Positions 24,935-34,504 of a stretch of 64,000 bases of DNA are shown here, in pieces (positions within the stretch are counted from its first letter, which is position 1; the number at the start of each line of letters is the position of its first letter). Origin of the DNA: Luteibacter sp. UNCMF331Sha3.1 (GTDB lineage Bacteria; Pseudomonadota; Gammaproteobacteria; Xanthomonadales; Rhodanobacteraceae); assembly GCF_900109915.1 (NCBI RefSeq), contig NZ_FOBU01000001.1, positions 1,122,764-1,186,763 on the forward strand, given 5' to 3'. The notes beneath the pieces were generated by a model. It saw only the letters and a list, made by a program, of their open reading frames with translations, was not told the DNA's origin and did not search any database. The position numbers were made by a program, and so were the translations under genes.

Positions 24935-26245
24935 TTGTCCGGCCCGACCGACACCACCGTCCACGACGAACGCCTGCAGGATCTCTTCCGCGACGGCATC
25001 GTCGCCGAGGACATCCCCTCCGTCTTCCCGCTGCTGCGTGGACGCGGACTGCTACGCGCGTTCTCCGCGCTGTTCCACGGCAGCGAGGCGCAGGTTCTGC
25101 TGCGCCTGCTCGTGCTGCGCACGCTGGGCGGCCGCCCGCATGCCACCGAGTGGACCCCGCAGGAAATCCGCGATCACCTCGCCTTCGTCGACGCGGTGAA
25201 ACTCGAAACCGTGGTCCAGCGCCTCAGGGATCACGACATCCTGGTCTACGACGGCGAGACCATGCGCTATCGCGTCGGCCCGCCCGGGCGCAAGGCGCTC
25301 GCCGCGCTCGCGACGATGCTCGAGTTCGAGAACGACGACGATGACGGCCTCGGCTATCTCACCGCGCAGCTCGCCGCGGGCCAGGCCGTCGGCCGCGTGT
25401 CCGTGGACGAACTCGGCCACCTCCTCTCGCGCCTGACGGAGCTGAAGGAAGACTTCGACCGCGCCGTGCTCTCGGGCTCCGAGCATCGCATCCGCCGGGC
25501 CGCCGAGCGGCTCGACGCGGTGTGGACCTGGGTCGAGAAAGGGACCGATGTCGTCGCCGGCATCACCGAGAAGGACGACCTCGATCCCACCGCGCATCGA
25601 CTCGCGCAGGCCGTGGGCCGTGCGCAGAGCGCGCTGCTTCGCCAGGCCGGTATCTTCCAGCGCGAACTCAACAAGATCGATCAGCATCGCGTGCACCTCG
25701 GGCGCACGGGCCTGTCGTCGTCGGACCTCGTCGGCTGGCTGCGTGCGCAGGACATCGACGCGCTGGCGGCCTTTGAAGACGGTCAGCTCCTGCTGCCGCT
25801 GCCCGCGCCTTTCATCCACGACCAGATCGCGCTGGACGTCGCTGAGTTCGAACTGCTCGAACGCGAGCGCCTCGCGGCCGAGAGCACCGCACTTCCCGGC
25901 GCGGAAGAACCGCCGGACACCGCCGACCTGCCGATGGACGACGAAGACCTGCGCTTCCTCGAAGACTGGCACGCGGAACTGGCCGCGATCGGCGAACCAC
26001 GCGAACTCGAGGCGACGCTGGTCGGCGACGACTACGCGCTTTCCGCCTACCGGCTGTCGCTGCTCGGATTGCTCGGCGATCCCGAGTCCGCGGCCCTCGA
26101 AGGCGGCACCGCCGATCTTGCGCGACTTCCCCTCGCGCTGGAGATCGAGCCCCGCCTGATCGACACCGATCTGCCCCAGATCGCCATGGTGAGCGCCGGC
26201 CGACTACGGCCGCGCGACGCCGCGAAGGACCCTTCCGATGCATGA
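24935..26245 (+). CDS. MksF/JetA-like kleisin subunit of an SMC complex
   Basis: A 436-residue protein in the first position of a three-gene SMC operon. Size, position and content fit the kleisin MksF/JetA, which bridges the SMC heads and binds the KITE subunit. An N-terminal winged-helix-like region (ATEWTPQEIRDHLAFVDAVKL...RLRDHDILVYDGE, about residues 65-110) is followed by helical central segments, an acidic linker (LPGAEEPPDTADLPMDDED, around 318) and a C-terminal globular part. No ATG or GTG lies near the beginning. The TTG at 24935, 2 bp after the folE stop, is the best start. It overlaps mksE by 8 bp. Identification rests on context and layout rather than a distinctive motif. Confidence 0.6.
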   Translation: MSGPTDTTVHDERLQDLFRDGIVAEDIPSVFPLLRGRGLLRAFSALFHGSEAQVLLRLLVLRTLGGRPHATEWTPQEIRDHLAFVDAVKLETVVQRLRDHDILVYDGETMRYRVGPPGRKALAALATMLEFENDDDDGLGYLTAQLAAGQAVGRVSVDELGHLLSRLTELKEDFDRAVLSGSEHRIRRAAERLDAVWTWVEKGTDVVAGITEKDDLDPTAHRLAQAVGRAQSALLRQAGIFQRELNKIDQHRVHLGRTGLSSSDLVGWLRAQDIDALAAFEDGQLLLPLPAPFIHDQIALDVAEFELLERERLAAESTALPGAEEPPDTADLPMDDEDLRFLEDWHAELAAIGEPRELEATLVGDDYALSAYRLSLLGLLGDPESAALEGGTADLARLPLALEIEPRLIDTDLPQIAMVSAGRLRPRDAAKDPSDA

Positions 26246-26945
26246 CGACACCGCCACCCTCGTCACCCGCCTGCTCGCGCAGCGCTGGCTGCCGCGCACC
26301 GACACGCAGGCGCGCAAGGCGTTGCTGGACGAAACCTTCCGCGAAGACCTCGACCGCCGGCTCGAGGCCGTCGGTCTCGAGCTGCGCGAACATCCCTACG
26401 CCGCGTACATCGGCCTCGCCGTGGCGCGCAAGAGCGAGCGCGCCGTCTTCGGCGGCAGCGACAGCTGGATATCCAACACGCTGCAGCTGGATCGCGATGG
26501 CGTCGCGCTTCTCGTCGTCATCTGGGCGCTGATCGTGCTGCCCAAGCGGCAGCGACAGGTCGAGCGCCAGGACGCCGCGAGCGCCGCGTCGCAGGGCCAG
26601 ATGTTCGCCGAAGAGAAACCCATTCCGCACGACCCGACGGTGTCGCCGGTGATCGCCGAGCGCACCCTGCTCGCCGACTTCGGCGACAAGCTCGGCGGCA
26701 AGACGCGCGTGGGCTTCAACCTCGGCACGCTGAACCGCCTCGGTTTCATCGTCCGCCGCAAGGGTGAAGTCGCCGAAGGTCCGCTGCTCGACCTCGCGTT
26801 CGACTACGAGCGCACCGCGCGCCGCATCCTCGACGGCGCGCTCGGCGACCTGCTCGCCGAAGCCGCCGCGCGACCCGCGCAACCCCTGCCCGACGAACCG
26901 GACGACGAGCCGACCGACGAGATCGAGGAACCGACCGATGTTTGA
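26238..26945 (+). CDS. MksE/JetB-like KITE subunit (DUF4194-like)
   Basis: A 235-residue protein in the second position of the SMC operon, fitting the KITE (tandem winged-helix) subunit MksE/JetB that dimerises on the kleisin. Recognisable pieces are the N-terminal ATLVTRLLAQRWLPRTDTQARKALL-like helical region and YAAYIGLAVARKSERAVFG. Next come QLDRDGVALLVVIWALIVLPKRQRQ, where MksE proteins have a conserved hydrophobic helix, and LGTLNRLGFIVRRKGEVAEGPLLDLAF, a typical wing. The C-terminus is acidic (PDEPDDEPTDEIEEP). It overlaps both neighbours by 8 bp, which suggests stoichiometric co-translation. Confidence 0.65.
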   Translation: MHDDTATLVTRLLAQRWLPRTDTQARKALLDETFREDLDRRLEAVGLELREHPYAAYIGLAVARKSERAVFGGSDSWISNTLQLDRDGVALLVVIWALIVLPKRQRQVERQDAASAASQGQMFAEEKPIPHDPTVSPVIAERTLLADFGDKLGGKTRVGFNLGTLNRLGFIVRRKGEVAEGPLLDLAFDYERTARRILDGALGDLLAEAAARPAQPLPDEPDDEPTDEIEEPTDV

Positions 26946-29730
26946 TTTCCGCAGCCTCGAAGTCGTGCACTGGGACTACTGGCAGCGTTTCAGCCTTCCG
27001 CTCGACACCAACATCGTCACCGTCGTGGGGCCCAACGGCTCCGGCAAGACCACGCTGCTCGACGCGCTGCGCACGTTGCTCACGATCGACTGCGCCGGCA
27101 ACCGTGACTACAAGAGCTACCTGCGCCACAACGGCAAGCCGTTCGCATGGCTGCGCGCCCGCGTCGGCAACGTACCGGGACCCAGCGGCGAGCGTCCGTT
27201 CTTTCCGCTGATGGACCGCGAGGTCACTCTGGCGTGCCGCATCCAGAAGAAGGGCGGCGAGTGGACGCGGCAGTACGCCGTGGTGGGCGGCGACGTCAGC
27301 GTCGAGGACATCGAAGCACGAGGCGACTTCCTCGGCCTGCGCGAATACCGCGTGCGGCTCGAAGGCGCCGGCCTTTCGCAGGCGATCCGTCGCGTGCTCA
27401 CGCTCGAACAGGGCGCCACGGACAAACTCTGCCAGATGCCGCCCAAGGCGCTGCTCGATCTGGTGTTCGACGTCTTCGGCGACAAGGCCGTGCTCGACGA
27501 TTACCAACGGGCACGCAACGATCAGATGGAGGCCGACCGCGAACAGCACGGCCTCGAACACCAGCTCTCGCTCATCGGCGTGAGCCTGCAGGAAGCCGAA
27601 GCCCGTGCGCGCTCGTACCAGGAATGGAACGCGCTGAAGACCGAGCGCGTCGACCTCGTCGCCGACGTGCTGCCGCGCACCGAACTCGCCGATCTGGGTG
27701 CCGCCATTCGCGGCACGCGCCCGCAACTCACGGGCCTGAAGCGCCGCGTCGTCGAACTCGAACGCCGCGACGCCGAGATCGCCCGCCAGCTGGGGGATCT
27801 CGATGCCGGCGGTGAGAGCCTGCGTGCCGAGCAGCACGAAGCCGATCTGGCGCGACAGCAGACGCAGAAGAGCCTGGACGCCGCGCGCGCCGAGCTCGCG
27901 CAGAACGATCTGCTGATCAAGCAGGAGACGCGCCTGCGCGAGATGGTCGCGGCGCAGGGTGGCGCGGATCACGAACGCCTTGCCGACGTCGCGCGCGACG
28001 CCCGCGCGCGTGCCAACCAGCTGCAGGCCGAAGAAACCCGTCTTCGCCAGGATCTCGCGACGCTGACGAACCAGCTGTCCGCCTGGCGCAGCGGCCGGCG
28101 TTACACGCCGGATTTCGAAGCGTCGTTCCGTCGCGCGCTCGACGAGGCCGGCATCCGGCACAGCATGCTCAGCGAGATCGTCGAGATCGACGAACCGCGC
28201 TGGCAGCCGGCCGTCGAAGCCATCCTCGCCGGGTATCGCCACGTCGTGCTCCTCGACGATCCGCGCGACCGCGAGAAAGCGTGGAGCCTCGGCGAAGCGC
28301 TCCGCTACAAGCACTTCGTCGTCGCGGACCGCGCGCCGGCGGAGAAGGCCACACGTGGCTCGCTGCTCGAGGTCGTGTCGTTCTCGGCGGCGCCGCCCGA
28401 CTGGCTGTTGCGCAACCTCGACCGGATCCGCCGTGTCGAGGATGTCGCCGATGGCGCGAAGGTCGGACGCGACCAGGACTGGATCACGCCGCAGGGCTAT
28501 TTCCGCGAACGTCGCGGCGGCCGCCACCTCGGTGTCGACGACATGTACTTCGGCGCGGGCGCGCGCGAGCGCCAGCTGCGCGACGGCGAGTCGAAGCTAC
28601 GTGACATCGAAGCCCGCCTTCGCGACATCGCCACCGAACGGAAGGACATCCTCGCGAAGGCGGGCGATGCCGAAGCCGTGCTGCGCGGCGCGAGCGCCAG
28701 CAGCCAGCTCGCCGATCGCGCCGACGAATTCGCCGAGGCACGCGAGCAGCAGGTTCGCCTGCGTGAAGACGTGCAACGCACGGCCGACAGCCATGTCGCG
28801 GCCGAAGCGCATTACGAAGCGGTGCGCGAGAAGCGCCTGCGCACCTCGAACCTGCGCGACAACGCGGCGCGCGAGCAGCGCGACGTGCAGCGGCAGCTCG
28901 CCGACGCGGTCCGCCAGCATCACCAGCTGCGCGGCGAGCAGGCCGACCGCCTGCGTGCCTTCCGCGCCAAGCGGGTGCACGTGCCGCTCGCCCTGCGCAG
29001 TCGCGCGGCGATGACGGCGCTGCGCGAGCGCTACGAGTCGCCCGCCGCCGTGCGTCGCGAAATCGATCGCGTGGAACGACGGCTCGACGAAGGCCATTGG
29101 GAGCAGGACACCAGCGTGCTCGCGCTGCGTGAAAAGCTCTGGTCCGACCATGAGGGCCTGAAGCAGGATCTCGACAAGCGCCGCGTGCATCTGGAACGCG
29201 CATCGCGCATCACTCACGAAGCGCGCGGCGCCTATATCCAGGTGCTGCGCAACACCGTGCGTCGTTATGCCAAGAACCTGAAGGTACTTGCCGAACTCGC
29301 CGGCATCGGTGTCGACGTCGACCTGCCCGAACTCAGCAACGACGACCTGGCGCTCGCGTCGGCCGCGTTGCACGTGCGCTTCGAGTTCGACAAGAAGGGC
29401 TGGATCGGCATGGACGATGGCGAGGCGTCCGGTGGCCAGCAGGTGATGAAGTCCCTGCTCCTCCTGGTCGCGCTGATGCGCGACGAGGATCGACCCGGCG
29501 GCTTCGTCTTCATCGACGAGCCGTTCGCGCATCTCGACATCTTCAACATCGACAAGGTCGGCGCGTTCCTGAAGAGCACGCGCGCCCAGTACATCCTGAC
29601 CACGCCGGCAACGCACAACGTCAACGTGTTCCAGCCGTCGGAACTGACGCTGGTGACGAGCAAGCGTCGCCCCGGCGCCGTGTGGGCACAGCCGCTGGCG
29701 GTCCTGCGACGCAGGGCGACGGCGGCTTAG
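26938..29730 (+). CDS. MksB/JetC-like SMC ATPase
   Basis: A 930-residue SMC/Rad50-like ATPase, the motor of the presumed complex. Residues 31-39 form Walker A (GPNGSGKTT). A long coiled coil follows, then a central hinge-like globular region around residues 390-545 (EPRWQPAVEAILAGYRHVV, ITPQGYF) and a second coiled coil. The C-terminal head carries the signature SGGQQ near 831 and Walker B GFVFIDEPFAHLD near 856. The hinge insertion and short coils fit MksB/JetC rather than chromosomal SMC or RecN. The ATG at 26938 overlaps mksE by 8 bp. No JetD/MksG Toprim nuclease gene follows; after a palindromic repeat the next gene is on the other strand. Confidence 0.8.
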   Translation: MFDFRSLEVVHWDYWQRFSLPLDTNIVTVVGPNGSGKTTLLDALRTLLTIDCAGNRDYKSYLRHNGKPFAWLRARVGNVPGPSGERPFFPLMDREVTLACRIQKKGGEWTRQYAVVGGDVSVEDIEARGDFLGLREYRVRLEGAGLSQAIRRVLTLEQGATDKLCQMPPKALLDLVFDVFGDKAVLDDYQRARNDQMEADREQHGLEHQLSLIGVSLQEAEARARSYQEWNALKTERVDLVADVLPRTELADLGAAIRGTRPQLTGLKRRVVELERRDAEIARQLGDLDAGGESLRAEQHEADLARQQTQKSLDAARAELAQNDLLIKQETRLREMVAAQGGADHERLADVARDARARANQLQAEETRLRQDLATLTNQLSAWRSGRRYTPDFEASFRRALDEAGIRHSMLSEIVEIDEPRWQPAVEAILAGYRHVVLLDDPRDREKAWSLGEALRYKHFVVADRAPAEKATRGSLLEVVSFSAAPPDWLLRNLDRIRRVEDVADGAKVGRDQDWITPQGYFRERRGGRHLGVDDMYFGAGARERQLRDGESKLRDIEARLRDIATERKDILAKAGDAEAVLRGASASSQLADRADEFAEAREQQVRLREDVQRTADSHVAAEAHYEAVREKRLRTSNLRDNAAREQRDVQRQLADAVRQHHQLRGEQADRLRAFRAKRVHVPLALRSRAAMTALRERYESPAAVRREIDRVERRLDEGHWEQDTSVLALREKLWSDHEGLKQDLDKRRVHLERASRITHEARGAYIQVLRNTVRRYAKNLKVLAELAGIGVDVDLPELSNDDLALASAALHVRFEFDKKGWIGMDDGEASGGQQVMKSLLLLVALMRDEDRPGGFVFIDEPFAHLDIFNIDKVGAFLKSTRAQYILTTPATHNVNVFQPSELTLVTSKRRPGAVWAQPLAVLRRRATAA

Positions 29731-29831
29731 GCGTCAGCGGCGAACTTCGCGCCTCGATGGAAGCCTGAGACTGGTCTGGGAGCCTTGAGGCCTATGTGGG
29801 TAGTCCGGATACCTGTCTGGGCCCGATAGTT

Positions 29832-29904
29832 CTGTGGGAGCGCGCTTGCGCGCGATGGGGTGCTTGCCGCGAGTACCCCATCGCGCGCAAGCGCGCTCCC
29901 ACAG
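29832..29904. repeat. REP-like palindrome, long form (30-nt arms)
   Basis: CTGTGGGAGCGCGCTTGCGC plus GCGATGGGGT (29832-29861) is repeated as an exact inverted copy at 29875-29904 around a 13-nt loop. It lies 100 bp after the mksB-like stop, in a 236-bp gap before the convergent DUF883-type gene, and could end the mks transcript. Confidence 0.85.
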
Positions 29905-29967
29905 GTGCTTTCACAGGCGTTCCTGTAGCTGCTTCGTGTCTACGCACGTCCGCCTTGGCCGCTTCGA

Positions 29968-30348
29968 TCAGTACAGCCCCGTCTCGCCCGGCACCGGGTT
30001 GTCCTCACCGGATCCATCCAGCGCGTCGCCGCTGCTGTTGGTCGGCCGCTGGCGCGTCGGATCGTGTTCGTCGTGCTCGTCGATGGCCTGCGCGCGACGG
30101 CGCGCGAGCAGCACGGCGGTGACGGCGGCACCGATGCCGATACCGACGGCGAGGCTCAACACCGGATGGCGACGGACACCCCGCCCGGCGCCCACGAATG
30201 CGTCCGATGCCATCAGGCCGGCCCGGCCGGCGTACTCGCGCGCGGCACCGAAGGCCTCGCGCGGATGATGACCGGTGGCGGCGCCCGCGATGCGGTGCGC
30301 GCGACCCAGCAGCTCTTCGCTCACGCTCTTGCTACGGAAGAATGTCAT
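29968..30348 (-). CDS. DUF883/ElaB-type membrane protein (putative)
   Basis: A 126-residue protein with one glycine-rich transmembrane helix (HPVLSLAVGIGIGAAVTAVLLARRR, about residues 60-85). It is preceded by a helical region with REAFGAAREYAGRAG and followed by an acidic, disordered tail. The order (soluble helix, then RRHPVLSLAVGIGIG) resembles the C-terminal anchor of the ElaB/YqjD (DUF883) family, membrane-bound ribosome-associated proteins of stationary phase, though the long tail is different. AGGAGA about 9 nt before the ATG at 30346-30348 supports the start. It stands alone, convergent to the mksB-like gene. Confidence 0.6.
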   Translation of the reverse strand: MTFFRSKSVSEELLGRAHRIAGAATGHHPREAFGAAREYAGRAGLMASDAFVGAGRGVRRHPVLSLAVGIGIGAAVTAVLLARRRAQAIDEHDEHDPTRQRPTNSSGDALDGSGEDNPVPGETGLY

Positions 30349-30551
30349 GGCAGTTGGTCTCCTGATGTTCGAGAAGACCAACGTGCCGCTTGTGGCGTGA
30401 CGAAAGCGCAGCGCGTATGTGGGGCGCGCATGATGGCGACGTTCCATAAGGGCCGCGACCGCCCTTCGCGAAAGCCATCGGGGCCAATCGTTTCCGGCGA
30501 AACGCTTTCCCGGTCAGATGCGCTCCGGCAAAGGCCGTGCGGCGCATGGCG

Positions 30552-31508
30552 TCATGGCAGCGTATCGAGCCATGCCTCGTCCGTCCCCTCTTCCACGCCC
30601 TCGAAAAGGAACGTCGACAGGTAACGTTCGCCGGTATCCGGCAACATCGCCAGGATCACGCTGTCCTTCACCGCATCTTTCGCGAACGCCAGCGCGGCCG
30701 CCACGGTGGCGCCAGCCGATACGCCGACGAAGAGGCCCTCTTCCTGGGCGAGTCGACGCGCGGTGTCGCGCGCCAGCACCTCGTCGATGGCGATGTTTTC
30801 GTCGAAGATCTCGCGATTGAGGACATCGGGCACGAAGTCCGGCGTCCAGCCCTGGATCTTGTGCGGCGACCACGGCTTTCCCGACAGCAACGGCGCGGCC
30901 GCCGGCTCCGACACGACGATCTTCACGTCGGGACGCGCGAGCTTCAGCATCTCGCCCACACCCGTCAGCGTGCCACCGGTGCCCCAGCCGGTCACGAAGG
31001 CGTCGAGGCGACGTCCCGCGAAGTCCTGCATGATCTCGGCGGCCGTCGTGTTGCGGTGGTAGGCGGGATTGGCCGCGTTCTGGAACTGCCGGGGAAGGAA
31101 CCAGCCGTGCTTCGCGGCCAGCGCTTCGGCCTTTCTCACCATGCCGCTACCGCGCTCGGCGGCTGGCGTGAGGATCACCTTCGCGCCATACGCGCGCATC
31201 AGCTTGCGGCGCTCGACGGAAAAGCTGTCCGCCATGGTGGCGACGAATTTGTACCCCTTCGCGGCGCACACCATCGCCAGCGCCACGCCGGTATTGCCGG
31301 AGGTGGCCTCGACGACGGTGTCGCCGGGCTTCAGCAGCCCCTTCTGCTCGGCGTCAAGGATCACCGCGATGGCGAGGCGGTCCTTGACCGATCCGCCCGG
31401 ATTGAACGACTCGACCTTCGCATAGAGCGTGACATGCGCGGGGGCGATACGGTGCAGGCGCACGATGGGCGTGCGGCCGATCGTGTCGAGGATGCTGTCG
31501 AAGATCAT
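30552..31508 (-). CDS. cysK: Cysteine synthase (O-acetylserine sulfhydrylase)
   Basis: A PLP enzyme of 318 residues making L-cysteine from O-acetylserine and sulfide. The PLP lysine is K42 in NPGGSVKDR. The TSGNTG loop that contacts substrate, the PLP-phosphate loop GWGTGGTLTGVG and the C-terminal GVSAGA are all visible. Length and sequence fit CysK more than CysM. It is a single-gene unit, divergent from the EF-hand protein gene. No cys regulon genes adjoin it, so it may be one of several paralogues. Confidence 0.92.
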   Translation of the reverse strand: MIFDSILDTIGRTPIVRLHRIAPAHVTLYAKVESFNPGGSVKDRLAIAVILDAEQKGLLKPGDTVVEATSGNTGVALAMVCAAKGYKFVATMADSFSVERRKLMRAYGAKVILTPAAERGSGMVRKAEALAAKHGWFLPRQFQNAANPAYHRNTTAAEIMQDFAGRRLDAFVTGWGTGGTLTGVGEMLKLARPDVKIVVSEPAAAPLLSGKPWSPHKIQGWTPDFVPDVLNREIFDENIAIDEVLARDTARRLAQEEGLFVGVSAGATVAAALAFAKDAVKDSVILAMLPDTGERYLSTFLFEGVEEGTDEAWLDTLP

Positions 31509-31603
31509 GGCGAGGGTCCCGTCGCGGAGGGTAAGGACCTCAAATCTACTCCCGCCGCGGGCGGGGCGACAAACCCCCTCCGGATGACGCAGACTGCCGG
31601 CCC

Positions 31604-31945
31604 ATGACCCGCCTGCCGCTCGCCCTCGCCACCGTGCTCCTCTCGTCCGTCGTCGCGGCCCAGGACTATCCCCGGACCCCGGCGGAATACCTGCGCTGGA
31701 TGGACACGAACGGCGACGGCCGCATCGACGAGACCGAATACGTGCGCTACATGAGCCAGGGCTTCCTGCGCATGGACGTCAATGGCGACGGCGTGCTCGA
31801 TGCCGACGATGGCCCGATGCGTCCCGGTACGAGGCCGACGCGCCTCGACCAGTTCCAGCGGAACCTCATCCAGCAGTTCCACAAGCTGGACCGCAACCAC
31901 GATGGCGTGCTGAACGCGAAAGAGCTGGCACAGCCCCCTATGTAA
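31604..31945 (+). CDS. Secreted EF-hand calcium-binding protein
   Basis: A 113-residue exported protein. A signal peptide (MTRLPLALATVLLSSVVAAQ) precedes three canonical EF-hand loops: DTNGDGRIDETE, DVNGDGVLDADD and DRNHDGVLNAKE. Each has acidic residues at positions 1, 3 and 5. The pattern fits periplasmic calcium-binding or signalling proteins common in Xanthomonadales. There is no enzymatic domain. It sits 44 bp ahead of the antiporter gene in the same direction, but its relation to ion transport is not established. Confidence 0.82.
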   Translation: MTRLPLALATVLLSSVVAAQDYPRTPAEYLRWMDTNGDGRIDETEYVRYMSQGFLRMDVNGDGVLDADDGPMRPGTRPTRLDQFQRNLIQQFHKLDRNHDGVLNAKELAQPPM

Positions 31946-31989
31946 CCTCGTGAATTCGGGTAACCTCTGCCGACCCTGGGGAGGCATGG

Positions 31990-33171
31990 ATGAATACGAC
32001 CGAATTGTTCCTGATCGCGATGACGATCATTCTGGGTGTGCCGTACCTCATCTGGCGCCTCTTCCGAACCGATTACTGGGCGCCGCTCGTCGTGGTGCAG
32101 ATCATCACCGGTATCGTGCTCGGACCGGGCGTACTGGGAAGGATATTTCCCGACTACTACGCCACGGTCTTCGCCCCGCCGGTGATCGGTGCGCTCAACG
32201 GTATCGCCTGGTGGGCGGTGATGGTCTTCGTCTGGATCGCCGGCATCGAACTCGATCTTCGCGAAGTGTGGCGCCAGCGTCGCGAGTGCGGCACGACCGC
32301 CGCCCTCGCGCTCGGCGCGCCGCTGGCGACCGGGTGCCTCGCGGCCCTCGCCATGCTGGCGTGGCGTGACGGCTGGATCGGCGAGACGGCGACGACCTGG
32401 CAATTCGTGCTCGGCATCGGCATGGCGTGCGCGGTGACCGCGCTGCCGATCCTCATCCTGCTTATGGAGAAGCTCGGCATCCTGCGCGAGCCGCTCGGGC
32501 AGCGCGTGCTGCGCTACGCCAGCCTGGACGATCTCGCGATCTGGGCCGTGCTTGCCGTCATCCTGCTCGACTGGCAACGCGTGGGACATCAGGTCGCCTT
32601 CCTCGCGGCATTCGCGGTCGCCGCGTCCGCCATCCGCTGGCTGATGGCGAAGATTCCCGAGCGCGATCGCTACCCCGTCGGCCTGATCTGGCTGGCCGCC
32701 TGCGGCTATGGCGCCGACTGGTGCGGCCTGCACTTCATGGTCGGCGCGTTCCTCGCCGGCGCCGTGATGGAGCGCGACTGGTTCACGCTCGACAGGCTCG
32801 ACGAACTCCGCCACAACGTGCTGCTGGTGATCATGCCGATCTATTTCCTGTCGACCGGCCTGCGCACGAACTGGCAGGTCGGCGGCACCGCCGTGTTCAT
32901 CGCGGCGGCGCTCCTGCTCGTCGCCTCGATCGCGGGCAAGCTGGCCGGCGTCGGCATCGCCGGCAAGCTGCTCGGCTGGGCGCGCGGCGACGCGCTGACG
33001 ATCGGCTGGCTCCTCCAGACCAAGGCGCTGATCATGATCATCTTCGTCAACGTGCTGCTCGACCGTCACATCATCACGAGCGAAACGTTCACCGCGCTGC
33101 TGCTGATGGCCGTGGTCAGCACCATGCTGACGGTGCCGATCGTGAAGCCGAGGCTGAAGCGGCTCGCATAG
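31990..33171 (+). CDS. CPA2-type cation:proton antiporter
   Basis: A 393-residue inner-membrane transporter with about 12 transmembrane segments of the Na+/H+ exchanger (Kef/NhaS) fold. Visible family features are [15 protein letters not shown], the WIAGIELDL helix start and [13 protein letters not shown], where adjacent Asp residues in a membrane helix are typical of the ion site. The protein lacks a C-terminal TrkA/RCK domain and ends soon after the last helix, so it is not a full Kef channel. It exchanges Na+, K+ or organic cations for protons; the specificity is unknown. It lies 18 bp ahead of the MFS transporter. Confidence 0.82.
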   Translation: MNTTELFLIAMTIILGVPYLIWRLFRTDYWAPLVVVQIITGIVLGPGVLGRIFPDYYATVFAPPVIGALNGIAWWAVMVFVWIAGIELDLREVWRQRRECGTTAALALGAPLATGCLAALAMLAWRDGWIGETATTWQFVLGIGMACAVTALPILILLMEKLGILREPLGQRVLRYASLDDLAIWAVLAVILLDWQRVGHQVAFLAAFAVAASAIRWLMAKIPERDRYPVGLIWLAACGYGADWCGLHFMVGAFLAGAVMERDWFTLDRLDELRHNVLLVIMPIYFLSTGLRTNWQVGGTAVFIAAALLLVASIAGKLAGVGIAGKLLGWARGDALTIGWLLQTKALIMIIFVNVLLDRHIITSETFTALLLMAVVSTMLTVPIVKPRLKRLA

Positions 33172-33189
33172 GCCATCGACCGGAACACC

Positions 33190-34443
33190 ATGGAACACGC
33201 CACGCATACGCCCGTCCGTCGCGCCGCCGTCGTCTTCGTCTTCGTCACGGTGCTGATCGACATCCTGGCGTTCGGCATCATCATTCCGGTGCTGCCGCAC
33301 CTCATCGAGCAGATGACCGGCGGTACCGTGTCGAACGCCGCCTGGTGGGTCGGGGTGTTCGGCACCGTGTTCGCCACCATCCAGTTCGTGTTCTCCCCGA
33401 TCCAGGGCGCGCTGTCCGATCGCTTCGGTCGCCGCCCGGTCATCCTGCTGTCGAACCTCGGCCTCGGGCTCGACTTCGTGTTCATGGCGCTCGCGCCTTC
33501 GCTGACGCTGCTGTTCGTGGGCCGGATCATCTCGGGCATGACGGCGGCCAGCTTCACCACCGCCAATGCGTACATCGCCGACGTCACGCCGCCGGAGAAA
33601 CGCTCGGCTGCCTTCGGCCTGCTCGGGGGCGCCTTCGGTATCGGTTTCATCATCGGTCCGGCGCTCGGTGGATTCCTCGGGGGCATCGACCTGCGCCTGC
33701 CGTTCTGGGTAGCCGCCGGACTCGCGTTGACGAACTTCCTCTATGGCTTCTTCATCCTGCCCGAGTCGCTCCCGGCGGAACATCGCGCGGCCCGGTTCGA
33801 ACTGCGTTCGGCCAATCCGCTGGGCGCGTTGAAGCTCCTTCGCCGGAACCGCACGGTGTTCGGCCTCTCGGTCGTGATGTTCCTCTTCTACCTCGCGCAT
33901 TACGTGCTGCAGACGGTATTCGTCCTCTATGCGGACTATCGCTACGGATGGGGACCGCAGGCCGTGGGCTACGTGCTCGCGCTGGTCGGGGCCTGCGACG
34001 GCTCGGTGCAGGCGTTCCTGACCGGCCGCCTCACCGCCCGGTTCGGCGAACGCCGCATCCTGCTCGCGGGGCTGGTCTTCGGCACCGCCGCGTTCGCGAC
34101 GATGGGCTTCGCGTCGGTCGGCTGGGTCTTCCTGATCGGCATCCCGCTGATGTCGCTCTGGGGCCTGGCCGGTCCGCCGATCCAGTCGATCATGACCCGG
34201 CACGTCGCGCCCGACGAACAGGGGCGCCTGCAGGGTGGCGTGACCAGCCTCGGCAGTTTCGCGGGCATCTTCGGCCCTTACCTGTTCGCGCAGATCTTCG
34301 CGTTCTGGATTTCGCCGGACCGCGTGTGGCACGTGGCGGGCATGCCATTCCTGCTCGCGGCGGTGCTCGTGGGCATCGGGATCGTGGTCGCGGCCCGGGC
34401 CACCCGGCCCGGACCGAAACCCGCGCTCGCGGGGGAAACCTGA
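33190..34443 (+). CDS. MFS transporter, tetracycline-exporter-like
   Basis: A 417-residue 12-helix major facilitator of the DHA1/TCR group. The N-terminal half has [13 protein letters not shown] and the antiporter-type [21 protein letters not shown] loop. [21 protein letters not shown] is the motif-C-like helix and [13 protein letters not shown] follows. The resemblance to TetA-type proteins is clear, but no repressor gene adjoins it, so resistance to tetracycline cannot be claimed. It follows the antiporter by 18 bp and may share its transcript. Confidence 0.85.
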   Translation: MEHATHTPVRRAAVVFVFVTVLIDILAFGIIIPVLPHLIEQMTGGTVSNAAWWVGVFGTVFATIQFVFSPIQGALSDRFGRRPVILLSNLGLGLDFVFMALAPSLTLLFVGRIISGMTAASFTTANAYIADVTPPEKRSAAFGLLGGAFGIGFIIGPALGGFLGGIDLRLPFWVAAGLALTNFLYGFFILPESLPAEHRAARFELRSANPLGALKLLRRNRTVFGLSVVMFLFYLAHYVLQTVFVLYADYRYGWGPQAVGYVLALVGACDGSVQAFLTGRLTARFGERRILLAGLVFGTAAFATMGFASVGWVFLIGIPLMSLWGLAGPPIQSIMTRHVAPDEQGRLQGGVTSLGSFAGIFGPYLFAQIFAFWISPDRVWHVAGMPFLLAAVLVGIGIVVAARATRPGPKPALAGET

Positions 34444-34504
34444 GCTAAATCGCAAGCTTCATCGTATGATGTGACGGAATCGACACTTACGCGACGGTCG
34501 GGAC

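Noticed and set aside
29731-30351. A possible JetD/MksG nuclease after the SMC genes
   Set aside because: No Toprim-like open frame follows on either strand; the next real gene is the DUF883-type membrane protein and the gap holds only a palindrome.
31747-34455. A minus-strand open frame of about 900 codons over the EF-hand, antiporter and MFS genes
   Set aside because: It crosses three well-supported genes and has only low-complexity Asp/Arg/His composition; a frame without stops is common in this base composition.
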